A program made the translations under genes and the position numbers. The notes under the pieces were generated by a model, which worked only from the letters and a program-made list of their open reading frames with translations, was not told the DNA's origin and searched no databases. Below are positions 45,446-54,886 of a stretch of 64,000 nucleotides of DNA, one piece after another. Numbering within the stretch: the stretch's first letter is position 1; the number at the start of each line of letters is the position of its first letter. Source of the stretch: an uncultured Bacteroides sp. (GTDB lineage: Bacteria > Bacteroidota > Bacteroidia > Bacteroidales > Bacteroidaceae). Location: NCBI RefSeq assembly GCF_937912035.1, contig NZ_CALDPF010000050.1:1-64000 (forward strand), in the 5' to 3' direction.

Positions 45446-47419
45446 TTATAAAGTCTTCAATTTATACACTACAAAAGACATAGGCTGCAAAGAATCTGAA
45501 AGAATATTTTTCTCAACTTTTACATTTCCCTTCTTTGGTAATATCATATCAGGATCATCAAAAGTATTTTCTTTTTCCAGATTATCAGAATGAAGCGAGA
45601 TAGTCTCCACATCATTCTGTAACTTTTTCTTCTTCAATCCCTTAAAGTCTATCTTTATATTCTGTGTATCACTGGAGGTATTGACAACTTTAATTATATA
45701 CATCTGTGCATCTTCATCCCAAACCGCACTTGCAAACAGACCGTTCTGTTCTTTATCACCACATACGGCATTGTCGTCCATAGTCAGTTTCAATGCATGT
45801 GTTCCTTTGTTTGTAGCATAAAGTTGCTGAACATAATAGCTACATGTTTTCAACACAGAAAGATTATCGAACCAAATCAAGTCCGGACGCCACTGCCATC
45901 CTTCTACGTGTGCCAGCAAAGGAGCGTATGTAGCCATCTTGACGATATCAGAATTCCTTTCCAATCCTGTCATGAAAGCCGCTTCAAGTAATGCAGCACG
46001 GAAATGGTTCCATTTTTTTCCAGGAACATGACATGCATACTCACCTGCAAAAACCTTAGGACCCTTCCTATCATAGCTGTCATATCTCTTTCCCTGAGAA
46101 ATGAACCAGTTGTCAGGACGATAGAAATGTTCGTCTACCAAATCTACCTTAAGTTCCTTCATTCCCTTCCAAAGATGATCAAATTCCTTACCTTCAGGAT
46201 ATGGTCCTGACGAACCTACTATCTTGATTTCAGGGTGCTGCTTTCTAAGAACTTCTACAAAAGCTCTCAGTCTGTCAACATAAATCTGCCCCCATTGTTC
46301 ATTACCGATACCCAGATACTTCAGATTGAATGGTTCAGGATGTCCCATTTCTGCTCTCAACTTTCCCCATTTTGTTTCTGTACTACCATTGGCAAATTCT
46401 ATCAAATCCAAAGCATCCTGAACAAACATATCAAGACTGTCAGCTGACATCTGACAATCATCGCTATTCTGGTACTGACACAACAGACCGCAGTTCAAAA
46501 TAGGCAAAGGTTCGGCTCCTATATCTTCGGACAACAGGAAATATTCATAAAAGCCTAATCCGTATGACTGGAAATAGTCAGGAAAGAACCTGTGAGGGAA
46601 AGTATAATGCCATCTGTTCTCATTAGTAGGTCTGTTTTCTACCTGTCCAACAGTTTCTTTCCACTGATATCTGGACGATGCGTCAGTACCTTCTACTATA
46701 CATCCTCCCGGAAATCTGAATACGTCAGGCGAAAGATCATACAATGCCTGTACAAGATCTTTTCTCAGACCATTCTTTCTTCCTTTCCAGGTATCTACAG
46801 GGAACAGTGACACATGTTCCAAATCCACACTACCTTTAGTTTCAAGGAATATACGAAGATGTGCCTTCTTCTCTTCAACTTTAGGTTTAAGTGTAATTTC
46901 ATATTTATTCCACTCATCAGACACTACTTCAACTTTTCCGGAAGTAATAACCTGACTTTCACCCATAGTGTCGTTATCAATAAGTTCTACCCGTATTCTT
47001 TGACCTTTACCACGAGCCCACACAGAAAAACGATATTCATTGTCTGCCTTAAGCCCAATTCCAAAGTAGCCTTCATTCTCGATTCCGGTATGTTTATGAG
47101 GGTGTGAAGCTTTACTTAAACGAACATAATGAGGATTACGGTTGAAAGGTCCGTCGTTCATCAGAACAACATTTCCAAATACGTTCCACCCCATTAAATT
47201 CTGATCGAACTCAAAAGATCTGTTCTTTACCAATTCAGCATACAATCCTCCATCAGCCCCAAAATTTATATCCTCGAAAAACAACCCGTACATAGTAGGG
47301 CTTATTTCAGATATGACTTTGTTGGCATGTACAGTCATTATATTTTCATTGGCATAAACAGTCCCAGCAGCTGACATAAGAGATAAGGCTGCGGCTATAA
47401 ATGTGTTTTTACTTCTCAT
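45446..47419 (-). CDS. GH51 alpha-L-arabinofuranosidase, secreted
   Basis: The 657-residue protein has a signal peptide (MRSKNTFIAAALSLMSAAGTVYA). It shows the GH51 start ISPTMYGLFFEDINFGADGGLYAELVKNRSFE and a CBM4-like beta-sandwich insertion at about 75-205. The catalytic barrel follows, with acid/base Glu374 in LGIGNEQWG and nucleophile Glu460 in FAGEYA, and then a C-terminal beta domain. GH51 enzymes release alpha-L-arabinofuranose from arabinan or arabinoxylan with retention. It is monocistronic: its own promoter box lies about 87 bp upstream and a strong terminator follows. It is not evidently part of the sulfatase PUL. Confidence 0.93.
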   Translation of the reverse strand: MRSKNTFIAAALSLMSAAGTVYANENIMTVHANKVISEISPTMYGLFFEDINFGADGGLYAELVKNRSFEFDQNLMGWNVFGNVVLMNDGPFNRNPHYVRLSKASHPHKHTGIENEGYFGIGLKADNEYRFSVWARGKGQRIRVELIDNDTMGESQVITSGKVEVVSDEWNKYEITLKPKVEEKKAHLRIFLETKGSVDLEHVSLFPVDTWKGRKNGLRKDLVQALYDLSPDVFRFPGGCIVEGTDASSRYQWKETVGQVENRPTNENRWHYTFPHRFFPDYFQSYGLGFYEYFLLSEDIGAEPLPILNCGLLCQYQNSDDCQMSADSLDMFVQDALDLIEFANGSTETKWGKLRAEMGHPEPFNLKYLGIGNEQWGQIYVDRLRAFVEVLRKQHPEIKIVGSSGPYPEGKEFDHLWKGMKELKVDLVDEHFYRPDNWFISQGKRYDSYDRKGPKVFAGEYACHVPGKKWNHFRAALLEAAFMTGLERNSDIVKMATYAPLLAHVEGWQWRPDLIWFDNLSVLKTCSYYVQQLYATNKGTHALKLTMDDNAVCGDKEQNGLFASAVWDEDAQMYIIKVVNTSSDTQNIKIDFKGLKKKKLQNDVETISLHSDNLEKENTFDDPDMILPKKGNVKVEKNILSDSLQPMSFVVYKLKTL

Positions 47420-47505
47420 GGTTTAATATTATTTTTTAAGTTTTTATGAGCAAATTATCATTTAAAGTTACCTGTTTGTTAATAAACGAAACAATTTTAT
47501 ACTTG

Positions 47506-47513
47506 CAAAGATA
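47506..47513 (-). promoter_or_regulatory. Candidate -7 promoter box for the GH51 gene
   Basis: The minus strand reads TATCTTTG, matching the Bacteroides primary-sigma -7 consensus TAnnTTTG, 87 bp upstream of the start codon. I did not find a perfect -33 TTTG at the expected spacing, so the call rests on one box. Confidence 0.45.
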
Positions 47514-47601
47514 ATGCCTAACTTCGAATAACAGATGATTTATATAATATTTTTTGAAGCATAATCTTAAATTTCACATATAAACGAATATAACAGACAG
47601 G

Positions 47602-48963
47602 TTATGAACGGACCTTCAATTTTAACGTTCTTACCGGTCGTAGATAATATTTCACAGTCTTACCTGCCGGCCTGATATTAGTTGCTCCAAACATACTGAA
47701 TGCATACCCACCATTTTCACACAGATATCTGTTCTCTGTATAAAAAATATTATGTCCATTTTCCTCCAAATAAGTATTCAGTTCACCAAGATTCTTGGAA
47801 AACTCCTTAAAGAAATCTTCGGCTTCTTCTCTAGTGAAAGTTCTCCAATCAGAGATACCGTCAATTTCATAGTTACTCAATATTTCCAAAGCCTCACCTT
47901 CTTCATATATCTGAAACCATTGGTCGGGAGATATGACAGTTACTAAAGCCTCTCCTGTTTCTATCTCTTCTGATTTCCATAAATAGAAAGGCCCCCATAT
48001 TGCGTTTGGCGAAGGAAGCTCATCTACATAAAATACATCATCCGGATCTACAGAAGTTTCATCGTCGGGCTCATCATTATCATTTTCATCTCCACCATCC
48101 TCATCGTCAACCGTATTACCGTTTTCAAAATCAATAACAACTTCTTCTTCCATATTCCAACCACTTATCTGAAAATCTCCATCCATACTTAAATCTTCAT
48201 CAAATCCTCCGGTAAATTTATAAGGTTGTCCTGATTTTAAGCCTCCGGAAAATATATATTGATACTCTTTTATTTCATTGTCATAGTCAAGTCTTACTGT
48301 TACTGTTGTCTTCTCTCCTTCTGCCGGGAATAAGAACTTCTGACCGGAAATCCACTTACCGTTATTCAACTCACAAGCTATAACCGCACTTTGTATTCTA
48401 TCAGAAAATCCTCCTTCGACATGATGACCACAACATACAGGGGATATTTCCACATTCACACTCCTTACCTCTGTTGGAATATTACTAAACTCAAATTCAG
48501 TAGAAGAAACAATATAGATGGGAATAAAATTTATCTCCGTCTGCTTGTCTATATTCAATGTGGAATGTGCAGACATGACTGGCTTATCAGATATTCCAGA
48601 AGCATTTATGGATATCATAGGTTTACCATTTATATCGTTCATAAGAATGAAATTATCCTTGTCTACCCCAAGAAAAGCATTTACTGAATACTTGCCTTTA
48701 TTGACAGATGCCAGAATACCATCACCCTCCTCATAATAAAACTCTGTAATGGCAGAAGTAGTTTTTTCCACACAAAAAATGCGAACCGGATATTCCAGTT
48801 CAATAATATCACCATTTTGATTCTTACGAAATTTTAAATAGACATTTACTACTCCGTCTTCATCGGAGGTATCATCATTTTCATTGATTGTGTATTTACT
48901 ACATGAAAAAAGTAATGTAACAAAGAGCAACACTAATGGATATAACTTAATTCTACAAACCAT
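47602..48963 (-). CDS. Lipoprotein with FimB/Mfa2-like fimbrial-type region and acidic linker
   Basis: A lipoprotein signal leads to Cys21 in LLFSCSK. Residues of about 35-270 resemble the two beta-sandwich domains of FimB/Mfa2-type fimbrial or DUF4906-like proteins (VYLKFRKNQNGD, AFLGVDKDNFILMNDINGKP, EFEFSNIPTEVRSVNVEISP, KFTGGFDEDLSMDGDFQISGW). A strongly acidic linker follows at about 276-310 (DDEDGGDENDNDEPDDE). The C-terminal domain ends with SDWRTFTREEAEDFF, NGGYAFSMFGA and VKYYLRPVRTLKL, a pattern seen at the end of many Bacteroidetes secreted proteins. It stands alone between GH51 and the Sus locus. A role as adhesin or stalk anchor is possible, but no other fimbrial gene is nearby. 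Confidence 0.55.
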   Translation of the reverse strand: MVCRIKLYPLVLLFVTLLFSCSKYTINENDDTSDEDGVVNVYLKFRKNQNGDIIELEYPVRIFCVEKTTSAITEFYYEEGDGILASVNKGKYSVNAFLGVDKDNFILMNDINGKPMISINASGISDKPVMSAHSTLNIDKQTEINFIPIYIVSSTEFEFSNIPTEVRSVNVEISPVCCGHHVEGGFSDRIQSAVIACELNNGKWISGQKFLFPAEGEKTTVTVRLDYDNEIKEYQYIFSGGLKSGQPYKFTGGFDEDLSMDGDFQISGWNMEEEVVIDFENGNTVDDEDGGDENDNDEPDDETSVDPDDVFYVDELPSPNAIWGPFYLWKSEEIETGEALVTVISPDQWFQIYEEGEALEILSNYEIDGISDWRTFTREEAEDFFKEFSKNLGELNTYLEENGHNIFYTENRYLCENGGYAFSMFGATNIRPAGKTVKYYLRPVRTLKLKVRS

Positions 48964-49012
48964 AATACACCCTATATCAAGAATTTACACCACTAATATA
49001 TATAATATTTAT

Positions 49013-49055
49013 AAAAAATGCTATATACTGTTCCATAAAAAACAGTATATAGCAT
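49013..49055 (-). terminator. Rho-independent terminator of the starch (Sus) operon
   Basis: A perfect 15-bp stem (49,018-49,032 with 49,041-49,055) and 8-nt loop are followed on the minus strand by a run of T residues. It lies 86 bp after the pullulanase stop codon. Confidence 0.8.
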
Positions 49056-49141
49056 AAAAACAATTATTAATAACAAATCAATAGGTCAATGCCGGATCAT
49101 GATAAACATCAATATGTGTCTATTCATATCAAAAAATAAAT

Positions 49142-51139
49142 TTATTTTCTGTAAGCAATAGTAGCCGACTGAGGTGCTGCAGCAAGAGTCTTACCCTTGG
49201 AATCTTTCAAGCCTTTCTCCGGTGAAATCTTTCCATCGTAACAAACCAAACGGTATGTTCCTTCCGGCACCTCAACCTTTGCAGTTTTAGTTCCAGCGTT
49301 AAGTATCACTGTTATATCCTTCCACTCCTCACCTTCAGGCTGTCCCTTGATGCGAAATGCCACAACCCCCTTAGTCCCGGGATTTATAAATTCAAGATGT
49401 TCATAAACCTTATCGGCTGTACCCAAACGGAATGCAGGATGAACCTTACGAAGAGCAATAAGTCCTTTTATATATTCGTAAGAATCGTTATGCTGCTTTT
49501 TCAGACGCCAGTCTATCACATTAATTGAATCAGGACTGTTATATGAATTCTTAACTCCCTTCTTGTCGCGCATCAGTTCATCACCTGTAAAGATGAAAGG
49601 AACGCCCTGTGATGTAAATACAGCCGTTTCTGCCAACTTCAATAAACGCATACGCTGCTTAGTGTCAGCTTTTGGAGCTGTAATGAGAAGACGGTCGCCT
49701 ATACAGTGATCATCATGGCAGCTTATATAGCTTATCATCTGAGTAGGCTGTGCTGTCCATGATGCAGGATAGTCCTTCAAAGCCTCTTTCAACTGAGGAT
49801 GAGGTAGTGCAGCAGCAATACCGAACATAACACCCGACTCATATCCCTTACCTTCAGTGACAAAAGCTCCCTTAGCATCGTCACTCCATGAGCCACGCAA
49901 GCTGTCGCGGAATTCATCGCTGAATGCAGCAATTCCGGGCATCTGCCATGTGTTGGCCTTCATAGCCAGTTTTTCTTTAGGATATTTAGGAGCGCTTGCA
50001 GCCCATCCTTCGCCATAAATGAAAATTGTAGGGTCAATCTTATCAAGTTCGGTACGAATAGCCTTCATAGTCTCTATATCATGTATTCCCATAAGATCGA
50101 AACGGAAGCCATCAACATGGTATTCATTCACCCAATGTTTCACTGATTCCACTATATAACGGCGCACCATATCACGATCACTAGCAGTCTCATTTCCACA
50201 GCCTGAACCATTGGCAAATGTTCCATCCTCATTCTGACGATAGAAATATCCAGGTACTGTCAATTCAAAATTACTGTGTTCTGTATTGAAAGTATGATTA
50301 TATACTACATCCATTATCACTCTGATACCAGCCTTATGGAGTGACTGCACCATCTGCTTGAACTCACGAATTCTGACTTCAGGCTTGTACGGATCTGTTG
50401 AATATGAGCCGTCAGGCACATTGTAGTTCTGAGGGTCATATCCCCAATTATACTGAGGTGTATCAAGCTTAGTTTCATCTACAGACGCATAATCGTATGA
50501 CGGAAGAATATGAACATGAGTGATACCTAGCTCCTTCAAGTGGTCAATACCTGTAGTCTGTCCATAAATGTTTCTGGTTCCTTCTTCAGTCAAAGCAAGA
50601 AATTTTCCCTTGTTTTCAATACCAGACAAACTGTCTAACGAGAAATCACGATGATGCATTTCATACAGAATAATGTCATTGAAACTCTTCAGTTCTGGAC
50701 GTTTGTCATTTTCCCAACCTTCAGGATTAGTACTATTCAAGTCCAATATGGCAGCACGCTTGCCGTTCACACCTACAGCCTTTGCCATCACTCCCGGAGT
50801 ATCGTCAAGCCATTTACCGTCAATACATACATTGAATGTATAGAACTTGCCGTTAAGATCTTCATCGACTTCTGCAGTCCACTGCCCGTTATCTCCACGA
50901 CTCATTTTCACAGAATTCACCGCCTGACTGCCAATTCCTTCATCAAATATATTAACTCTTACAGCCTCTGCAGTAGGCGCCCACAGCATAAAGTTTGTCG
51001 ACTTGGGGGTATATACCATTTCCGTCCATTCGGTAGAGAATGACGGATAGTCTGCATACGACTCATACCTGTTAGTCTCCCCACAACCTATAGTAGTTAC
51101 TATCAGTGGTAATGTCATCAGTTGTTTTAGTTTTATCAT
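49142..51139 (-). CDS. pulA: Type I pullulanase (GH13_14), predicted lipoprotein
   Basis: I start at the ATG at 51139 (MIKLKQLMTLPLIVTTIGC, Cys19 as lipid site); the longest frame adds 18 residues. A CBM48-like N-terminal domain (FMLWAPTAEAVRVNIF) precedes the GH13 barrel. YNWGYDPQNYNVP is the type I pullulanase signature. Other motifs are RVIMDVVYNHT, DGFRFDLMG (nucleophile Asp348 in this numbering), YGEGWAAS (acid/base Glu377) and ISCHDDHCIGD. It cleaves alpha-1,6 branches of pullulan, starch or glycogen. It is the last gene of the Sus locus, 107 bp after the SusG-like gene. The residues after Cys19 are not strongly acidic, so outer-surface display is less certain than for its neighbour. 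Confidence 0.92.
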   Translation of the reverse strand: MIKLKQLMTLPLIVTTIGCGETNRYESYADYPSFSTEWTEMVYTPKSTNFMLWAPTAEAVRVNIFDEGIGSQAVNSVKMSRGDNGQWTAEVDEDLNGKFYTFNVCIDGKWLDDTPGVMAKAVGVNGKRAAILDLNSTNPEGWENDKRPELKSFNDIILYEMHHRDFSLDSLSGIENKGKFLALTEEGTRNIYGQTTGIDHLKELGITHVHILPSYDYASVDETKLDTPQYNWGYDPQNYNVPDGSYSTDPYKPEVRIREFKQMVQSLHKAGIRVIMDVVYNHTFNTEHSNFELTVPGYFYRQNEDGTFANGSGCGNETASDRDMVRRYIVESVKHWVNEYHVDGFRFDLMGIHDIETMKAIRTELDKIDPTIFIYGEGWAASAPKYPKEKLAMKANTWQMPGIAAFSDEFRDSLRGSWSDDAKGAFVTEGKGYESGVMFGIAAALPHPQLKEALKDYPASWTAQPTQMISYISCHDDHCIGDRLLITAPKADTKQRMRLLKLAETAVFTSQGVPFIFTGDELMRDKKGVKNSYNSPDSINVIDWRLKKQHNDSYEYIKGLIALRKVHPAFRLGTADKVYEHLEFINPGTKGVVAFRIKGQPEGEEWKDITVILNAGTKTAKVEVPEGTYRLVCYDGKISPEKGLKDSKGKTLAAAPQSATIAYRK

Positions 51140-51246
51140 GATACTATCGTCAAAATAAATAAAAAGATAATTAATTCCATAGAAATAATCCAAAATCTCT
51201 TAACTACTCAACTTTTCATATTCAGACTAATTCTTTATCATATCAT

Positions 51247-53622
51247 TTAGTTATTAATAAGAAAATTAGAATAAATAACAAAGTCATGTGGAGCTACAGT
51301 CGGCTGTGTTCCGGCAACATTACTTACCTGTTCAGCACTGATAAAGTTATAATATCCGCTCCAACCCGACGGGACTTGAGCTGAAGATGTCTGTTCTTCT
51401 GTCGTAAAATTACCCACAATGAAAAGTTTCTTTCCGTCTATACTTTCAATTGAAATATTACGGCATCCTTCCCAATAACTTTCAGATACTTCCCATCTGA
51501 ATGTCGCATCAGAAGAGAAAAGCTGTGGTAGTTTATTTCTAAGTTTAAGAATAAGGGTATAAGTCTCTGTGAGTTTTTTTCTATACTGATCATTCAAATA
51601 CTCCCAATGTAAAGGCTTACGTCCTGTACGACCATTCTCTTCAATAGAAACATCATAACCCATTTCTCCAAACTGCCATATCATTTTCGGTCCTGGTACA
51701 GTAAGGAAAAAAGCCGTATTTGTAGCCATACTTTTCATTCGGTTTGCCAGATTAGTTTTTAAGTCACCATTACCGTACTCCTTTGCCTTAAAAGCAGTAC
51801 GTTCTTCGTCATGGCTCTCCATAAAACTTATATAGCCACCGAACTTCATATTATTAGTGCCTGTATATATTCCTTCAAAACCACTGTCGTCTTGCCAACC
51901 CATTCCAGACTGGCAATACGCATTGTTACCATTTCTCCATAGTTTAAGACCATAGTCTGCAAGTTCTTTTTCTTCTTTATCACAACAGAAATGTTCCAAT
52001 ATAACCACGGCATTTTCGTTTGCCTCATGAATAGCGTCATAATAATCTTTCAAAACAGCTATACGATTTCCATCATAATCAGATGCGGTACTTTCACTAC
52101 ATTGACGCTGAGTGAAACCTTTCGTAAGGTCAAAACGGAAACCATCTATCTTGTATTCATCTAGTAAGAATTTGAGGTTTCGTTTTACGAAAGTCTTTAC
52201 AAGCTCTGATTCATGGTTGAAATCATGGAATACACCATAAGGATGAGGTGCATCAACATTAAACCACGGATTATTAGCTGCTGTCTTATTATTCTTGCTG
52301 TCCCAATACAATTTTGCAAAAGGATGTGCTCCTGTTGCATGATTATATACCACATCAAATAGAACGGCTATTCCCCTATTGTGACATTCATCAATAAACC
52401 TCTTATACATTTCTTTTGTTCCGTATGCTTTGTCCATGGCAAAGAAGAAGCATGGGTTATATCCCCAACTGTCGTTACCATCGAATTCCTGTACCGGCAT
52501 CAGCTCTATGGCATTTATTCCAAGACCTTCCAGATAGTCAAGTTTGCTTATTGCGCCATTAAGATCGGATGTTGAAGTAAAGTCTCTGAGGTGCAATTCA
52601 TATATAAGGAGATTATCTATGTCCTTTATCTTGAAATCATTATTATGCCATGGATATTCATCCTTATTAATCTTGAATGTAGAAACTATTCCTATACCTT
52701 TCTCCGGATAAACCATTTCAGACGAAGGATATGTCGATTCAGGGATATACTTATCATTATCAGGGTCAAGAATCTTTTCGGAATATGCATCAGCCAGTCT
52801 AATTACATCACCGTCTTTAGTTCCTGTATAATATTGGAAGCGATATTCCTTTTCCGGATCCAAATTTTCAACAGTTATCCACCAGCATCCGGCTAAATTA
52901 TCCCTATACATTTGAGAAGTGCCGTCATTGGCTAATGTCCAGTTATTGAAATCACCTAATATGTATGCAAAGTCTTTATGATTTCCATTCTTATCCTTAT
53001 CATAGAAAGCAAAAGTCACACTGCTTCCACCTGATATATTTATACCTTCTACTGTCCCTGCCGGCATAGTCTGCTCAATTATAGGAGCAGGTTGGAAAGC
53101 TGTGTATTTATTATCGGTTACCTCAATAAAAGAATCTTCTTCTATTCCCTTCTTACTACCATCGGAACTACGTATTACTATACCAAGTTTATTAATAGCA
53201 GTCTCACCCGAAGCAAACCATTCTCTTATAGATGGAGAAAGAGATATAGACCAGCAATTGTCATCCTTCTTCGTCATTTTACATTTGGCTATGTTCTCGT
53301 TCCATTCGGCAGGAACAAAAGCCCATACACCTTGAGTGATAACTCCGGTGTGAATATAAACATCTCCCATATAGCCGTAAAGCTTTGATTTTACAGGAGC
53401 CTTAAAGTTAATAGTAAGTTCAGAATCAGCATCAGGATTTTCAGGTGACCAAGTGAGTCCTTCCTTTAATGTCTCTTCATTGTCATCTCCTTCATCACTT
53501 GAATCATTTCCTGAATTTTCACTATCCGATTCATTATCAAAAGTCTTGTCCTGACATGAACTTTGAGTAAATATGAACAATGAAATTAATATATAGAAAC
53601 CTATTTGAAGAGTCTTTTTCAT
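51247..53622 (-). CDS. SusG-like GH13 surface alpha-amylase lipoprotein
   Basis: I start at the ATG at 53622 (MKKTLQIGFYILISLFIFTQ, Cys23); a longer frame to 53655 would begin inside the preceding hairpin. Cys23 is followed by a long acidic stretch, as in surface-exported lipoproteins. Residues of about 55-170 look like a starch-binding module, about 180-290 a CBM48-like module (DFAYILGDFNNW), then the GH13 barrel: NLLIYELHLRDF, LFDVVYNHATG, DGFRFDLTKG (nucleophile Asp498), VVILEHFC (Glu543) and FMESHDEERT. The C-terminal beta domain closes the protein. It takes the place of B. theta SusG but has its binding modules N-terminal. It would cut starch at the cell surface for import by SusCD. Confidence 0.88.
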   Translation of the reverse strand: MKKTLQIGFYILISLFIFTQSSCQDKTFDNESDSENSGNDSSDEGDDNEETLKEGLTWSPENPDADSELTINFKAPVKSKLYGYMGDVYIHTGVITQGVWAFVPAEWNENIAKCKMTKKDDNCWSISLSPSIREWFASGETAINKLGIVIRSSDGSKKGIEEDSFIEVTDNKYTAFQPAPIIEQTMPAGTVEGINISGGSSVTFAFYDKDKNGNHKDFAYILGDFNNWTLANDGTSQMYRDNLAGCWWITVENLDPEKEYRFQYYTGTKDGDVIRLADAYSEKILDPDNDKYIPESTYPSSEMVYPEKGIGIVSTFKINKDEYPWHNNDFKIKDIDNLLIYELHLRDFTSTSDLNGAISKLDYLEGLGINAIELMPVQEFDGNDSWGYNPCFFFAMDKAYGTKEMYKRFIDECHNRGIAVLFDVVYNHATGAHPFAKLYWDSKNNKTAANNPWFNVDAPHPYGVFHDFNHESELVKTFVKRNLKFLLDEYKIDGFRFDLTKGFTQRQCSESTASDYDGNRIAVLKDYYDAIHEANENAVVILEHFCCDKEEKELADYGLKLWRNGNNAYCQSGMGWQDDSGFEGIYTGTNNMKFGGYISFMESHDEERTAFKAKEYGNGDLKTNLANRMKSMATNTAFFLTVPGPKMIWQFGEMGYDVSIEENGRTGRKPLHWEYLNDQYRKKLTETYTLILKLRNKLPQLFSSDATFRWEVSESYWEGCRNISIESIDGKKLFIVGNFTTEEQTSSAQVPSGWSGYYNFISAEQVSNVAGTQPTVAPHDFVIYSNFLINN

Positions 53623-53634
53623 GGTAGTCAGGTT

Positions 53635-53687
53635 AAAAAAAGAATTGCCACCCATCGGAACTTTTGTATTCCTCCGAATGGCAATTC
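53635..53687 (-). terminator. Terminator/attenuator-like hairpin between the SusF-position gene and the surface amylase
   Basis: On the minus strand, GAATTGCCATTCGGA pairs imperfectly with TCCGATGGGTGGCAATTC and is followed immediately by seven T residues (complement of 53,635-53,641). The hairpin begins 19 bp after the upstream stop codon and ends 13 bp before the amylase ATG, so it overlaps the ribosome-binding region. It could reduce read-through into the amylase and pullulanase genes. Confidence 0.65.
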
Positions 53688-53705
53688 ATTGATTATAATT
53701 AGTTA

Positions 53706-54830
53706 TTATCTTGCAAAGAAGGCAAATTGGCCTGTTATATCATTAAAGAATACATCGTATGTACCTGCAGGAAGTTTAAAGTTAGCTCCATTTAGATCAG
53801 CTTTACCAAAAGGAATATCACCTAAATTTACGCCAGTACCCCAACTTACTGTCCATGCTTTATCTGCATTAAACTTCAGTTCACTTTCACTTTCTACTGT
53901 AAAATTATTTATATACCAATTATGTGGAGCAGCTTTAATCAATTGTACATTATCAACCTGGTTCCAACCATTAAATCCACCTACTAAACCGATTGATGTA
54001 TACTCAACGACACTTTGATTCTCTTCTTTAACCATCTCATATTTCATTTCAATGAGATTTAATGTTAATGTATATATTCCATTGTCAGGTGTCTGAATTG
54101 CACCAACATTTCCTTGAACTAATTTACCTTCTAGATTTGTATCACCATCAATCTGTGTACCAATGGCATTGTCCCAATTTCCAAAATCAGCAGCCGCCCA
54201 TATTTTAAAGTTAGGAGTTCCAGCATTATTATTCGAAAAATCTGTTGTATATGTAAAAATACTCTCTTCCAAATTTACAGGATATAAGGCACAACTCTTA
54301 GTTCCTGTATTCCAACCTTGTATATTGCCAACAATATAATATTCCGGGATTATCAAAGGTTTTTTAGGCGTAATATTTACAGAAACTTTTTCAGCACTTA
54401 AAAACAAAGCTTCTCCATCAATATTCATACTAGCTTCAGCTTTAAGAGCAAGCGTGCGCATTTCATCTTTCTTTCCATACAAGTCTTCTATAGTTTTCTG
54501 CAGTACTTCTACGCTAGCTTTACCTTCCTCATTAACTTCAATCTTACGCCATTCCTCAACATCTTGTTTTGATACATAAGCTGTAAGATTTTCAATTTTA
54601 CTGCCTTCTACCTGATTATTTACCTGATAAGAAAAAAGTATCACAGAATCTTCTGTTGCTGTTTCTAGATTAATATCAGCTGCCGGCGTAATAGTCATGC
54701 CTGAAGCTGCAAGAATTTCTTCCTGTTCCCAAGTCTGTGGAGCTGCAACATCTGCATTGAAATCTTCATTACATGAAGCCAAACCTATCATTGCAGCAAA
54801 TATAGCTGTATATAAAAATTTCTTTTTCAT
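53706..54830 (-). CDS. SusE/SusF-type starch-binding lipoprotein (SusF position)
   Basis: A 374-residue lipoprotein (Cys20 in GLASCNEDFNAD). The N-terminal domain (about 40-150) resembles the SusE-type spacer, though its EEILAASGMTITPAADINL start differs from the neighbour's. Two starch-binding beta-sandwich modules follow: about 165-260 (YYIVGNIQGWNTGT, FKIWAAADFGNWDNAIG) and about 280-374 (SIGLVGGFNGWNQ, LKFNADKAWTVSWG). Aromatic Trp residues in the NIQGWN and GFNGWN loops would stack on starch. SusF of B. theta has three binding modules and is longer, so this protein is SusF by position but closer to SusE in layout. It lies 57 bp after the upstream gene. Confidence 0.8.
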   Translation of the reverse strand: MKKKFLYTAIFAAMIGLASCNEDFNADVAAPQTWEQEEILAASGMTITPAADINLETATEDSVILFSYQVNNQVEGSKIENLTAYVSKQDVEEWRKIEVNEEGKASVEVLQKTIEDLYGKKDEMRTLALKAEASMNIDGEALFLSAEKVSVNITPKKPLIIPEYYIVGNIQGWNTGTKSCALYPVNLEESIFTYTTDFSNNNAGTPNFKIWAAADFGNWDNAIGTQIDGDTNLEGKLVQGNVGAIQTPDNGIYTLTLNLIEMKYEMVKEENQSVVEYTSIGLVGGFNGWNQVDNVQLIKAAPHNWYINNFTVESESELKFNADKAWTVSWGTGVNLGDIPFGKADLNGANFKLPAGTYDVFFNDITGQFAFFAR

Positions 54831-54850
54831 AGATCCATTTTAATTTAGCT

Positions 54851-54875
54851 TGTCGGGGAAAAATTATCCCCGACA
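54851..54875 (-). promoter_or_regulatory. GC-rich hairpin between the two SusE-type genes
   Basis: A perfect 9-bp stem (54,851-54,859 with 54,867-54,875) lies in the 56-bp gap, 21 bp before the downstream start. There is no T run after it on the minus strand, so it looks like a processing or stability element rather than a terminator. Confidence 0.45.
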
Positions 54876-54886
54876 ACATTTTTATA

